A stretch of DNA of 35,524 nucleotides from Nitriliruptorales bacterium (GTDB lineage: Bacteria > Actinomycetota > Nitriliruptoria > Euzebyales > Egibacteraceae). Within the stretch, counting starts at the first letter, position 1; every line of letters begins with the position of its first letter. The stretch covers positions 1-35,524 of the forward strand of contig SLNF01000250.1 in assembly GCA_007133145.1 (NCBI GenBank), given 5' to 3'. Below, in pieces: positions 15,568 through 22,613 of this stretch. The notes beneath the pieces were generated by a model. That model saw only the letters and a program-made list of their open reading frames with translations. It was not told the DNA's origin and searched no databases. Position numbers and translations under genes: made by a program.

Positions 15568-16692
15568 ATGGCTGACCTGCGCCTCGACGACGTATGGCTG
15601 TCCTACGCCGCCGACGAGCCCGCGGTCTTGCGGGGGCTGTCGATCGACGTCGCCGACGGGGAGTTCTACGCGATGGTGGGCCCCTCGGGCTCGGGCAAGA
15701 CCTCGATCCTCAAGGTCCTCGGCGGCTTCCTCGCCCCCGACGCCGGCAGGGTGCTCCTCGACGGCTCGGACGTCAGCGGCGTGCCCCCTGAGCGTCGTGA
15801 CCTCGGCATCGTCTTCCAGAGCTATGCCCTCTTCCCGCATCTCACCGTCGGCGAGAACGTCGGCTTCGGGCTGCGGATGCGCGGCATGCGCCCGCGCGAG
15901 CAGCGCGGCGAGGTCGCCCGGCTGCTCGAGCTCGTCGGCCTGCCCGGGCTGCAGGCGCGCTACCCCGACGAGCTCTCAGGGGGCCAGCAGCAGCGCGTCG
16001 CGCTCGCGCGGGCGCTCGTGACCCGCCCGAAGGCGCTCCTGCTCGACGAGCCACTCAGCGCGCTCGACCGGAAGATCCGTCAGGAGATGCAGGGCGAGCT
16101 GCGCCGGATCCAGCGCGAGGCGGGAGTCACCGCGATCATCGTCACCCATGACCAGGAGGAGGCGCTCGCCCTCGGCGACCGGCTCATGGTCCTCGACGCC
16201 GGCGAGGTCCGCCAGGAGGGCCGGCCCTCGTGGGTCTACAGCCACCCCCGCAACCGGTTCGTCGCGACGTTCCTCGGCAGCGCGAACCTCCTGTCGGGCA
16301 CCGTCGAGGCGGTCGAGCCGAGCCGGATCGACCTCGGGGGACCGATCGCGGACGGTCTCGCCCTGCCCGATGACGCGCGCGCCGGCGACCGCGTGACCGT
16401 GTGCGTGCGCCCCGAGCGCTGGCGCCTGGCGGCCGTCGGCGAGCCGCGCGACGCCGGCGTCACCCTCGATGCGACGGTGCGCCGCGTCCAGCTCAGCGGA
16501 CAGGTCGGCGAGGCCCTGCTCGACAGCGAGCTCGGCGAGCTCGCCGTCACCGTCCTGTCGAGCCAGGTCGCCGAGCTCCGCGAGGGCACGAGCGTGCGCC
16601 TGCACGCCAGGCCCCGGGAGATCCACGTCCTCGATGAGCTCGAGTCGGCGGCCTCGGGCGCGGCGACTGCGGCCACCGGGCCGGCGCGGTGA
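15568..16692 (+). CDS. ABC transporter ATP-binding protein, PotA-like
   Basis: The 374-aa ATPase that powers the importer. Walker A is GPSGSGKTS (about residue 38), the Q-loop is FQSYALFPHLTVGENVGFGL, the signature is LSGGQQQRVALARAL (about 136), Walker B is ALLLDEPLSALD (about 156), and the switch His is in VTHDQEEAL. The C-terminal 130 residues form the TOBE/OB regulatory domain (VCVRPERWRL, then QLSGQVGEALLDSELGELAV), normal for PotA/MalK-type proteins. The N-terminus MADLRLDDVWLSY fits the family, so ATG at 15568 is accepted. The next gene on the same strand begins 49 bp downstream. Confidence 0.94.
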   Translation: MADLRLDDVWLSYAADEPAVLRGLSIDVADGEFYAMVGPSGSGKTSILKVLGGFLAPDAGRVLLDGSDVSGVPPERRDLGIVFQSYALFPHLTVGENVGFGLRMRGMRPREQRGEVARLLELVGLPGLQARYPDELSGGQQQRVALARALVTRPKALLLDEPLSALDRKIRQEMQGELRRIQREAGVTAIIVTHDQEEALALGDRLMVLDAGEVRQEGRPSWVYSHPRNRFVATFLGSANLLSGTVEAVEPSRIDLGGPIADGLALPDDARAGDRVTVCVRPERWRLAAVGEPRDAGVTLDATVRRVQLSGQVGEALLDSELGELAVTVLSSQVAELREGTSVRLHARPREIHVLDELESAASGAATAATGPAR

Positions 16693-16741
16693 GCGCCGCA
16701 GCGCAGGACAGGGGAGCGCACCGCGGGTGCGGAGCGGCGTC

Positions 16742-19057
16742 ATGGTGAGACCCGTGTCCGCCGACCGGCGGTGGGGGACGTACCACCCCGGCTACCCCAC
16801 CGTGCTCAGCGACGCCGCGAGCGGCCTGCAGCTGCGCATCGCGGGCTACAGCGGACGCGAGGGACGTGTCGTCGACTTCGTCGCCGCCGAGGGCGTGCGC
16901 CTCGGCGCCCACACCCTCGACGGCGCCTATCTCGAGGCCGGTCTCGACGTCGCCGGCAGCCGGCTGCGCCTCGAGGCTGCGAAGGACCCCGACGCCCCGA
17001 CGACGCTCGTCGGGCGCCTCACCCTCGAGCACGCCGCCGAGCTGCGGCTGCGCTTGTGGACCCTGCTCGTCCTTGAGCGCGACGCCGCCGGCGGCCGGCT
17101 CGATGATGCGACCCTCGGGGCGGTGCCCGTTCGCCCCGCAGCGCCGGGCGCCGACGCCTTCGTGCTGCGCGCGAGGGCCCGCAGCGAGCACCTCGCCGTC
17201 GTCTGCGACCCCGAGCCGTCGGTCTGCGGCGGCTACGCCGAGGCGGCGGAGGCCAGCGCCGAACTCGAGGCCGAGGGCTACGTCCCGCCATTGCGCGAGC
17301 CGGTGGCCGAGCCCGGTGCCGCGGTGGCCCGCTTCAACCACGAGGTCGGCGCCGACGTGCGCTTCGCTGCGGCGCTGGCCACCGATGCCACGGCGGCCGA
17401 GGCCGCCGCACGGGCCGCGCTCGCCGAGGCCGATCGGACGATCGCGGCAGCGCGCAGCCGCGCCGAGGCCCAGCCCGGCGGCGAAGCCGCCGCGGCGGTA
17501 CGTGACGTCCTCGCCTGGAACACCTGCTGGGATCCTGCCAACGGGCGGGTCGCCACGGCGGCCAGCCGGCGCTGGACGAGCCGCAGGTTCGGCGGCTGGC
17601 TCGTCTGGCAGAGCGACGTCCTCTACGCCGCGCTGCTCGCCGCCACGCTCGGCGACGCCGACCTCGCCTACGCGAACCTCGAGGCGGTCCTCCACGGCGC
17701 GCAGCCCGCCGGCAACCTCGCCTGCCTGCTCAGCGCGCGCACCGAATGGGTCGACCGCGCCCACCCGCCGCTCGCCGCGCTCGTCGTCTGGCAGTGCGCC
17801 GCCCGTCTCGGGGACCGCTCCCTGCCCCGGCGCTACCTCGACACCCTCCTGCGCGCGCACCGCTGGTGGGAGCGCCACCGTGCCGTCGGCGACGGGCTGC
17901 TGGCCTACGGCACCTCCCCGACCGGTCGCGGCCTCTACGTCGGCACCGCGTTCGCGGCGCGCAACGAGTCCTCGATGGACAACTCGCCGATGTTCGACGA
18001 CGTCGCGCTCACCGGCGACGGCCTGCTCGACCTCGCCGAGGTCGGTCTCAACGCCCTTCACGTCCTCGACGGGCAGGTCCTCGCCGCGATCGCCGCCGAG
18101 GCGGGCCGCCTCGACGACGCGGCGGCGCTCGCCGACGGCGCCGCGCGCCGTGCCGAGGCGGTACGTCGCCGGCTGTGGGACGACGCGCGGGGCGTCTACG
18201 CAGGCCGCCGTGGCGACGGGACGTTCACGTCCTCGCTGTCGCCGACGAGCTTCTACCCGCTGCTCGCCGGCATCGCCGAGGAGGCCGAGGTCGAGGCCCT
18301 CGTCGAGGGTCACCTCCTCGACGAGGAGGGCTTCTGGGGCGGCCCACCGCTGCCGGCCAACGCCCTGCGCGAGCCTGTGGCCGGCGAGGGGTCGTACTGG
18401 CGCGGCCGGGCGTGGCCGCCTCTGGCCTACCTCGTCCACCTCGGGCTGCACCGCTGCGGAAGGCGGGATGTCGCCGCCGAGCTCGCCGAGCGGGCGTGGC
18501 GGCTCTTCGCCGGGCCGTGGCGCGAGCGGCGCGCCGCCCTCGAGTACTACGACGTGCGCTGGGAGTCCGGCCACGGCGACCCCGACGTCGACGCCTTCTA
18601 CACGTGGTCGGCGCTGTTGCCGCTGCTCACCCTCACCGAGGCCGGCGACATCACCCCGTGGCACGGCGCGCGGCTCGGGCCGGGCCGCGGCGCGGTGCAC
18701 CTCGCAGGGCGCTGGTGGGGGGTCGAGACGGCTGCGGGGGCGCTCGAGGTACGGCCACCGTCGGGTCCGGCGCTGCGCGTTGACGGCGTCGATCACCTCA
18801 CCGGGGTGGCGGAGGTTCCCGGGGTCGCCGGGGGCACCGGTGTCGACGCCGAGCCCGTCGCCCTGCGGTGCACGCTGCCGGCCGGCGCCACCCCGGCGCG
18901 TCTGCGCCTGGCAAGGGGCGACCTCGTCGCAGCGCTCGTCGGTGGCAGGCCCGTCGAGGTCGAGCGCGACCGCGACGGCGTCGGCGTGACCGTCGGAGCG
19001 CGACCGGCTCCGACGCCCGTCGTCTTCCTGCGCGCCGGGGCCGGTGCCGATGGCTGA
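16742..19057 (+). CDS. GH63-like (alpha/alpha)6-barrel glycoside hydrolase
   Basis: A large 771-aa protein without signal peptide or membrane segments. The first 230 residues form a beta-rich N-terminal domain; the catalytic (alpha/alpha)6 barrel spans about 250-640. Diagnostic blocks of clan GH-G/GH63-like enzymes (glucosidases and glucosylglycerate or mannosylglycerate hydrolases) are FGGWLVWQSDVLYAALLAA, NESSMDNSPMFDD (about 408), GEGSYWRGRAWPPLAYLVH and ALEYYDVRWESGHGDPDVDAFYTWSALL (about 600). A 120-residue C-terminal beta domain follows. The substrate is unknown, perhaps a small compatible-solute glycoside or alpha-glucoside. It follows the transporter ATPase by 49 bp and overlaps the next gene by 8 bp, so probable operon membership is inferred. 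Confidence 0.8.
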   Translation: MVRPVSADRRWGTYHPGYPTVLSDAASGLQLRIAGYSGREGRVVDFVAAEGVRLGAHTLDGAYLEAGLDVAGSRLRLEAAKDPDAPTTLVGRLTLEHAAELRLRLWTLLVLERDAAGGRLDDATLGAVPVRPAAPGADAFVLRARARSEHLAVVCDPEPSVCGGYAEAAEASAELEAEGYVPPLREPVAEPGAAVARFNHEVGADVRFAAALATDATAAEAAARAALAEADRTIAAARSRAEAQPGGEAAAAVRDVLAWNTCWDPANGRVATAASRRWTSRRFGGWLVWQSDVLYAALLAATLGDADLAYANLEAVLHGAQPAGNLACLLSARTEWVDRAHPPLAALVVWQCAARLGDRSLPRRYLDTLLRAHRWWERHRAVGDGLLAYGTSPTGRGLYVGTAFAARNESSMDNSPMFDDVALTGDGLLDLAEVGLNALHVLDGQVLAAIAAEAGRLDDAAALADGAARRAEAVRRRLWDDARGVYAGRRGDGTFTSSLSPTSFYPLLAGIAEEAEVEALVEGHLLDEEGFWGGPPLPANALREPVAGEGSYWRGRAWPPLAYLVHLGLHRCGRRDVAAELAERAWRLFAGPWRERRAALEYYDVRWESGHGDPDVDAFYTWSALLPLLTLTEAGDITPWHGARLGPGRGAVHLAGRWWGVETAAGALEVRPPSGPALRVDGVDHLTGVAEVPGVAGGTGVDAEPVALRCTLPAGATPARLRLARGDLVAALVGGRPVEVERDRDGVGVTVGARPAPTPVVFLRAGAGADG

Positions 19058-19655
19058 GCAGCCGCGCACGGCCGTCGACGGGCCGCTCGCCGGCCACCGC
19101 GCGCTCGTCGTCGTCGACCTCCAGCGCGTCGTCGGCCCCGGCGCTCCCTGGGAGGTCCCCGAGGTCGAGGGGATCCTCCCGAAGGTCGCGGCGCTGCTGG
19201 CCGCCTTCGGACCGCGGTCGGTGCTCACGCGGCACCGTCTCGCCGCGGCGGGGCGCGGACGCTGGCGGTCCTTCGCCGAGCGCTGGGTCGAGCTCGACGC
19301 CGACCCGGGGCACTGGGAGTTGCTCGACGCCGTCGCCGCGGCGGTCCCTGTCGGCGCGGCCGTCGTCGACAAGACAACGTACGCCGCCTACCCCTTGCCC
19401 GCCCTCGCGGCGCGGCTCGGCGACGCCGCGACGGGCGAGCTCGTCGTCGCCGGCTGCGAGACCGACTGCTGCGTCGCCGCGACGCTCTACGCCGCCGTCG
19501 ACGACGGCGTCGCGGTCACCCTCGTCACCGACGCGCTCGTCGGCTCCGGTCCGCAGGGGCACGGCGGTGTCCTCGCCGCTGCGGCGCGGCTGCCCGAGCA
19601 GGTACGGCTGGCCACCGTCGAGGAGGCCGTCACCACGCCGTTCGATCTGCGCTGA
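19050..19655 (+). CDS. Isochorismatase-family cysteine hydrolase
   Basis: A 201-aa alpha/beta hydrolase of the isochorismatase/nicotinamidase superfamily, cytoplasmic. The catalytic triad can be placed: Asp23 in ALVVVDLQ, Lys near 108 in DKTTYAAY, and the nucleophile Cys at 140/141 in GCETDCCVAATLYAA. Superfamily enzymes cleave amide, ester or vinyl-ether bonds; which substrate is used here is unknown. The start is ATG at 19050 inside the end of the glycosidase gene (8-bp overlap); GTG at 19044 is an in-frame alternative. Position suggests co-translation with the glycosidase. Confidence 0.88.
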   Translation: MAEQPRTAVDGPLAGHRALVVVDLQRVVGPGAPWEVPEVEGILPKVAALLAAFGPRSVLTRHRLAAAGRGRWRSFAERWVELDADPGHWELLDAVAAAVPVGAAVVDKTTYAAYPLPALAARLGDAATGELVVAGCETDCCVAATLYAAVDDGVAVTLVTDALVGSGPQGHGGVLAAAARLPEQVRLATVEEAVTTPFDLR

Positions 19656-19722
19656 GCGCTGCCCCGGTCGGGGTGGGCAGGTGCTCGGCAGCCGGGTCGT
19701 GGCTGGCCACCGGGGGCACGGG

Positions 19723-19728
19723 TAGGCT
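19723..19728 (+). promoter_or_regulatory. -10 box of the HAD phosphatase gene
   Basis: TAGGCT fits TANNNT in the 133-bp gap before the HAD gene. It predicts a leader of about 55 nt carrying the GGGAGGTGG ribosome binding site. A small hairpin (TGCCC...GGGCA, about 19663-19681) precedes it and may end the previous operon. Confidence 0.35.
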
Positions 19729-19788
19729 CGGTCGGACGTCGTCGACTTCGCGCGCTCTGCCCGCGCGCGTCCCCGCCCGGGAGGTGGC

Positions 19789-20643
19789 ATGGCGCTTCGC
19801 AGCACGCGAGCTCGGGTTCCTGCGGTCGTGGCCTCCGACCTCGACGGGACGCTGCTGACCTCCCTCGGGGAGGTCTCCCCGCGCTCCCGGCGCGCTCTCG
19901 TCGCGGTGCGTGCAGCCGGGGGGCACGTCGTGCTCGCCACCGGCCGGCCGACGCGCTACGTCGTGGACCTCGCGCGTTCCCTCGACCTCGATACCCCGGT
20001 GGTCTGCGCCAACGGCGCGGTCCTCTACGACGCCCGCCGCGACGAGGTCGTCGCCGAGCGCACGCTCGCGACGCGGGTCGTCGGCGAGCTCGGCGCCGCA
20101 CTGCGCGCACGCCTGCCGGGGGTGGCCTTCGCCGTCGAGGGGGCGCGGGGCTTCCGTTGTGAGCGGCGCTTCGCCGAGCACAACGAGTGGCCGATCCCCG
20201 TCGATGCCGTCGTCGACGACGAGGGCTGGGTCGACGGCGAGCCCGTCGCCAAGCTCCTCGTCCGCCACCCCGGGCTCGAGCTCGGCGAGCTCCTTGCCGC
20301 CGCCGGGGAGGTCCTCGACGGGCAGGGCGAGGCGACGTACTCGAGCGCGACCCTGCTCGAGGTCGCCGCGCCAGGCGTGGACAAGGCCGCAGGGCTCGCC
20401 GAGGTCGTCGGCGCGCTCGGCGTCGAGCAGGGGGACGTCGTCGCCTTCGGCGACATGCCCAACGACATCCCGATGCTGCGCTGGGCGGGCACCGGGGTCG
20501 CCGTCGCCAACGCCCACCGCGAGGTCCGCGCGGTCGCTGACGCGGTGACCGCGAGCAACGACGACGACGGCGTCGCCCGCGACCTCGAGGAGCGCCTCGC
20601 CGCGCAGCAGCCTCGCCTCGCAGAGGGCGGCCGGCGCGGCTGA
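19789..20643 (+). CDS. Cof-type HAD hydrolase (sugar/nucleotide phosphatase)
   Basis: A 284-aa haloacid dehalogenase-superfamily phosphatase of the Cof (IIB) group. Motif I is ASDLDGTLLT (about 15-24, nucleophile Asp). Motif II is VVLATGRPTRYV. The C2B cap lies in the middle. Motif III is the Lys in PGVDKAAGL, and motif IV is VAFGDMPNDIPMLRWAGTGVAVANA. Such enzymes remove phosphate from sugar phosphates, nucleotides or cofactors; the substrate here is unknown. ATG at 19789 follows GGGAGG. It converges on the RecB-like nuclease gene, with 25 bp between stops. Confidence 0.9.
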   Translation: MALRSTRARVPAVVASDLDGTLLTSLGEVSPRSRRALVAVRAAGGHVVLATGRPTRYVVDLARSLDLDTPVVCANGAVLYDARRDEVVAERTLATRVVGELGAALRARLPGVAFAVEGARGFRCERRFAEHNEWPIPVDAVVDDEGWVDGEPVAKLLVRHPGLELGELLAAAGEVLDGQGEATYSSATLLEVAAPGVDKAAGLAEVVGALGVEQGDVVAFGDMPNDIPMLRWAGTGVAVANAHREVRAVADAVTASNDDDGVARDLEERLAAQQPRLAEGGRRG

Positions 20644-20668
20644 CCCGACACGGCCGGAGGGCGGTGGC

Positions 20669-21604
20669 TCAGTCGAGGTCGGTGAGCGCGGCCTCGCCGA
20701 GGCGCTCGGCGATGATGCGCTCGAGCGTCGCGGCGCGCTCGGCGTCGCGCGCCTGGCGGCGGCGCAGGCGCCGCAGCTCGTTGACCGCGGTGCCGGCGAC
20801 GTCGGGGCCCTCACCGGCGAAGGCGGGGCACTCCGCCCGGAAGTCGCACCAGTCGCAGAGCGGTGAGGGCCGCGGCGTGAACGTCCCGGCGCGTACCGCT
20901 GCGGCGACCTCGCCGATGGCGCGCCGCGCGGCGTCGGCGTCGATCCTGTCGCGCGGGACCGTCACCCGCACGCCCGGCACGACGAAGTCGAGGGCGACCC
21001 ACTCCGGGGGCTGACCCCAGAGATGCTCGACGGCGAGGGCGTAGATCGCGAGTTGGAGGCTGCCGGCGACCTCCTCGCGGGTCTTCGCCCGACGGTTGGT
21101 CTTCCAGTCGACGACGCCCAGGCCGCCCGCGGGCGTTGGCTCGACGAGGTCGATCGCGCCGACGACCTCGACGTCGTCGGGCAGCGGGAGCCGGAACCAC
21201 TGCTCGACGGCGACCGGAGTCAGCGTGACATCGGCGAAGCGGCGGTGGTAGGCCGCGAGGACCTCCTGGGCGTGGCGGTAGAACCGCACCTGCTCCTCGC
21301 GGTCGGTCTCGGCGAAGCCACTGGAGTCCCAGCGCTCGTAGAGCGCGGCGAGCAGCGCCTCGCGCGGCGGGGGATGGGGCAGCTTGCGGTCCCAGAACAC
21401 CTCGAGCGCAGCGTGGATCGACGATCCGAACGACAGGTGCGGGCTCGGGCGCTCCGCAAGGAGGTCGACGTAGCGGTAGCGGTACTTCAGCGGGCACTGC
21501 CGGTAGGTGTCGACGCGGCTGAACGACAGGCGCAGGGGCGAGCCGCCGTCGCTGGTGGCACCGCCGAGCAGGTCGGTGATGCCGGGTGCGGGCTCGGAGG
21601 GCAT
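20669..21604 (-). CDS. RecB/Cas4-like PD-(D/E)XK nuclease with Fe-S cysteines
   Basis: A 311-aa nuclease of the RecB-family exonuclease group. The N-terminus has LSFSRVDTYRQCPLKYRYRYV (first Cys) and FGSSIHAALEVFW. The catalytic core is VVGAIDLVEP and GLGVVDWKTNR (D and D-x-K of PD-(D/E)XK), then QLAIYALAVE (the QxxxY motif). The C-terminus has CDWCDFRAECPAF, three Cys that with the first one would hold a 4Fe-4S cluster as in AddB and Cas4. No cas genes are near, so a repair function is more likely. The start is ATG at 21604: the track's longer form overlaps the divergent DUF368 gene, and TACGCT lies 8 nt upstream of this ATG. Confidence 0.9.
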   Translation of the reverse strand: MPSEPAPGITDLLGGATSDGGSPLRLSFSRVDTYRQCPLKYRYRYVDLLAERPSPHLSFGSSIHAALEVFWDRKLPHPPPREALLAALYERWDSSGFAETDREEQVRFYRHAQEVLAAYHRRFADVTLTPVAVEQWFRLPLPDDVEVVGAIDLVEPTPAGGLGVVDWKTNRRAKTREEVAGSLQLAIYALAVEHLWGQPPEWVALDFVVPGVRVTVPRDRIDADAARRAIGEVAAAVRAGTFTPRPSPLCDWCDFRAECPAFAGEGPDVAGTAVNELRRLRRRQARDAERAATLERIIAERLGEAALTDLD

Positions 21605-21612
21605 GGCCAGGC

Positions 21613-21618
21613 AGCGTA
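21613..21618 (-). promoter_or_regulatory. -10 box, leaderless promoter of the RecB-like gene
   Basis: On the minus strand TACGCT ends 8 nt before the ATG at 21604, which predicts a transcript without a 5' leader. It shares a 59-bp divergent intergenic region with the DUF368 promoter. Confidence 0.5.
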
Positions 21619-21650
21619 GCGGGCGCCGGTGGGTGCCGGCGGCGCGGCGG

Positions 21651-21656
21651 TAGCCT
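21651..21656 (+). promoter_or_regulatory. -10 box, leaderless promoter of the DUF368 gene
   Basis: TAGCCT ends 7 nt before the ATG at 21664. There is no ribosome binding site, consistent with leaderless translation. Confidence 0.5.
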
Positions 21657-21663
21657 CGCGCCC

Positions 21664-22548
21664 ATGCCATCCCCGCCGCGCCCGCTCGTCCACCTCGCCC
21701 AGGGGCTGCTCATGGGCGCTGCCGACGTCGTGCCCGGCGTCTCCGGAGGCACCGTCGCGCTCGTCGTGGGCATCTACGCCCGCCTCGTCTCCTCGATCCG
21801 TGCCGCGACCTCGGCCCCGGTCGCCCTGGTCCGCGGTGGCACGCGTGCAGCGCGGTTGCGCCTGGCCGACGTCGACTGGGGCCTCGTCGTGCCGCTCGCC
21901 GTCGGCATCGCCACGGCGATCGTCATCGGCTCGCTGGTGATCCCGCCGCTGCTCGAGGCCTACCGCGCCGAGACCTCCGCGGTCTTCTTCGGGCTCATCG
22001 TCGCCTCCCTCGCCCTGCCGTGGGGGCGCATCCGCCGCCGGACCGCCGGCTCGTACGCTCTCGCCGCGGCCGCCGCGGTGCTCTCGTTCGCCCTCGTCGG
22101 GCTGCCCGAGCTCGCCGCCGGCGACCCCTCGATGCTGCGCGTGGCCGCCTCGGCGGCAGTGGCGATCTGCGCGATGATCCTGCCGGGGGTCTCCGGGGCC
22201 TTCCTCCTCGCCGCGCTCGGCATCTACGAGGCGACGCTGACCGCGCTGCGCGAGCTCGACGTCGTCTACATCGTGACGTTCGCCGCCGGTGCCCTCCTGG
22301 GGCTCGCCGCCTTCGCCAAGCTCCTCGAGACCCTCCTTGAGCGCCGTCGCGACCTGACGATGGCCGCGTTGACCGGGCTCATGCTCGGGGCGCTACGCGC
22401 GCTGTGGCCGTGGCTGGGCGAGGGCCGTGCGCTCGAGGCGCCCCCGGCCACCGCCGACGCCCTGCTCGTCGGCGCGCTCGCCGTCGGCGCGTTCCTCGCG
22501 TTGCGGCTGCTCCTGCACGCCGGCGCCCGTCGCGCCGACGCAACCTGA
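21664..22548 (+). CDS. DUF368 membrane protein, undecaprenyl-phosphate translocase family
   Basis: A 294-aa polytopic membrane protein with 8-9 hydrophobic segments and two internal repeats. Each repeat bears a re-entrant-type motif: GLLMGAADVVPGVSGGTVALVVGIY near the N-terminus and ICAMILPGVSGAFLLAALGIY in the second half. PGVSGG is the family hallmark. DUF368 proteins (PopT type) have been reported to help return undecaprenyl phosphate to the cytoplasmic face for cell-wall synthesis; assigning that to this protein is inference by family. ATG at 21664 is confirmed by the family N-terminus. A hairpin that may end transcription follows at 22576. Confidence 0.9.
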   Translation: MPSPPRPLVHLAQGLLMGAADVVPGVSGGTVALVVGIYARLVSSIRAATSAPVALVRGGTRAARLRLADVDWGLVVPLAVGIATAIVIGSLVIPPLLEAYRAETSAVFFGLIVASLALPWGRIRRRTAGSYALAAAAAVLSFALVGLPELAAGDPSMLRVAASAAVAICAMILPGVSGAFLLAALGIYEATLTALRELDVVYIVTFAAGALLGLAAFAKLLETLLERRRDLTMAALTGLMLGALRALWPWLGEGRALEAPPATADALLVGALAVGAFLALRLLLHAGARRADAT

Positions 22549-22575
22549 GCCCTGCTGCGGACGCCGACACCCGGC

Positions 22576-22598
22576 CGCCCCGGTGTGCCGCCGGGGCG
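22576..22598. terminator. Bidirectional terminator hairpin
   Basis: CGCCCCGG-TGTGCCG-CCGGGGCG forms an 8-bp GC stem between the convergent DUF368 and S9 peptidase genes (65-bp gap). It has no T-tract. Confidence 0.5.
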
Positions 22599-22613
22599 TG
22601 GTGCGCGCCCTGT

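Noticed and set aside
16547-19372. Minus-strand 941-aa ORF
   Set aside because: Long antisense frame opposite the GH63-like gene, caused by very high GC. It has no motifs, low-complexity charged composition and no start signals.
20669-21604. RecB-like nuclease as a Cas4 or defence gene
   Set aside because: It has the Cas4-like Cys and PD-(D/E)XK motifs, but no CRISPR, cas or other defence genes surround it. General repair is more likely.
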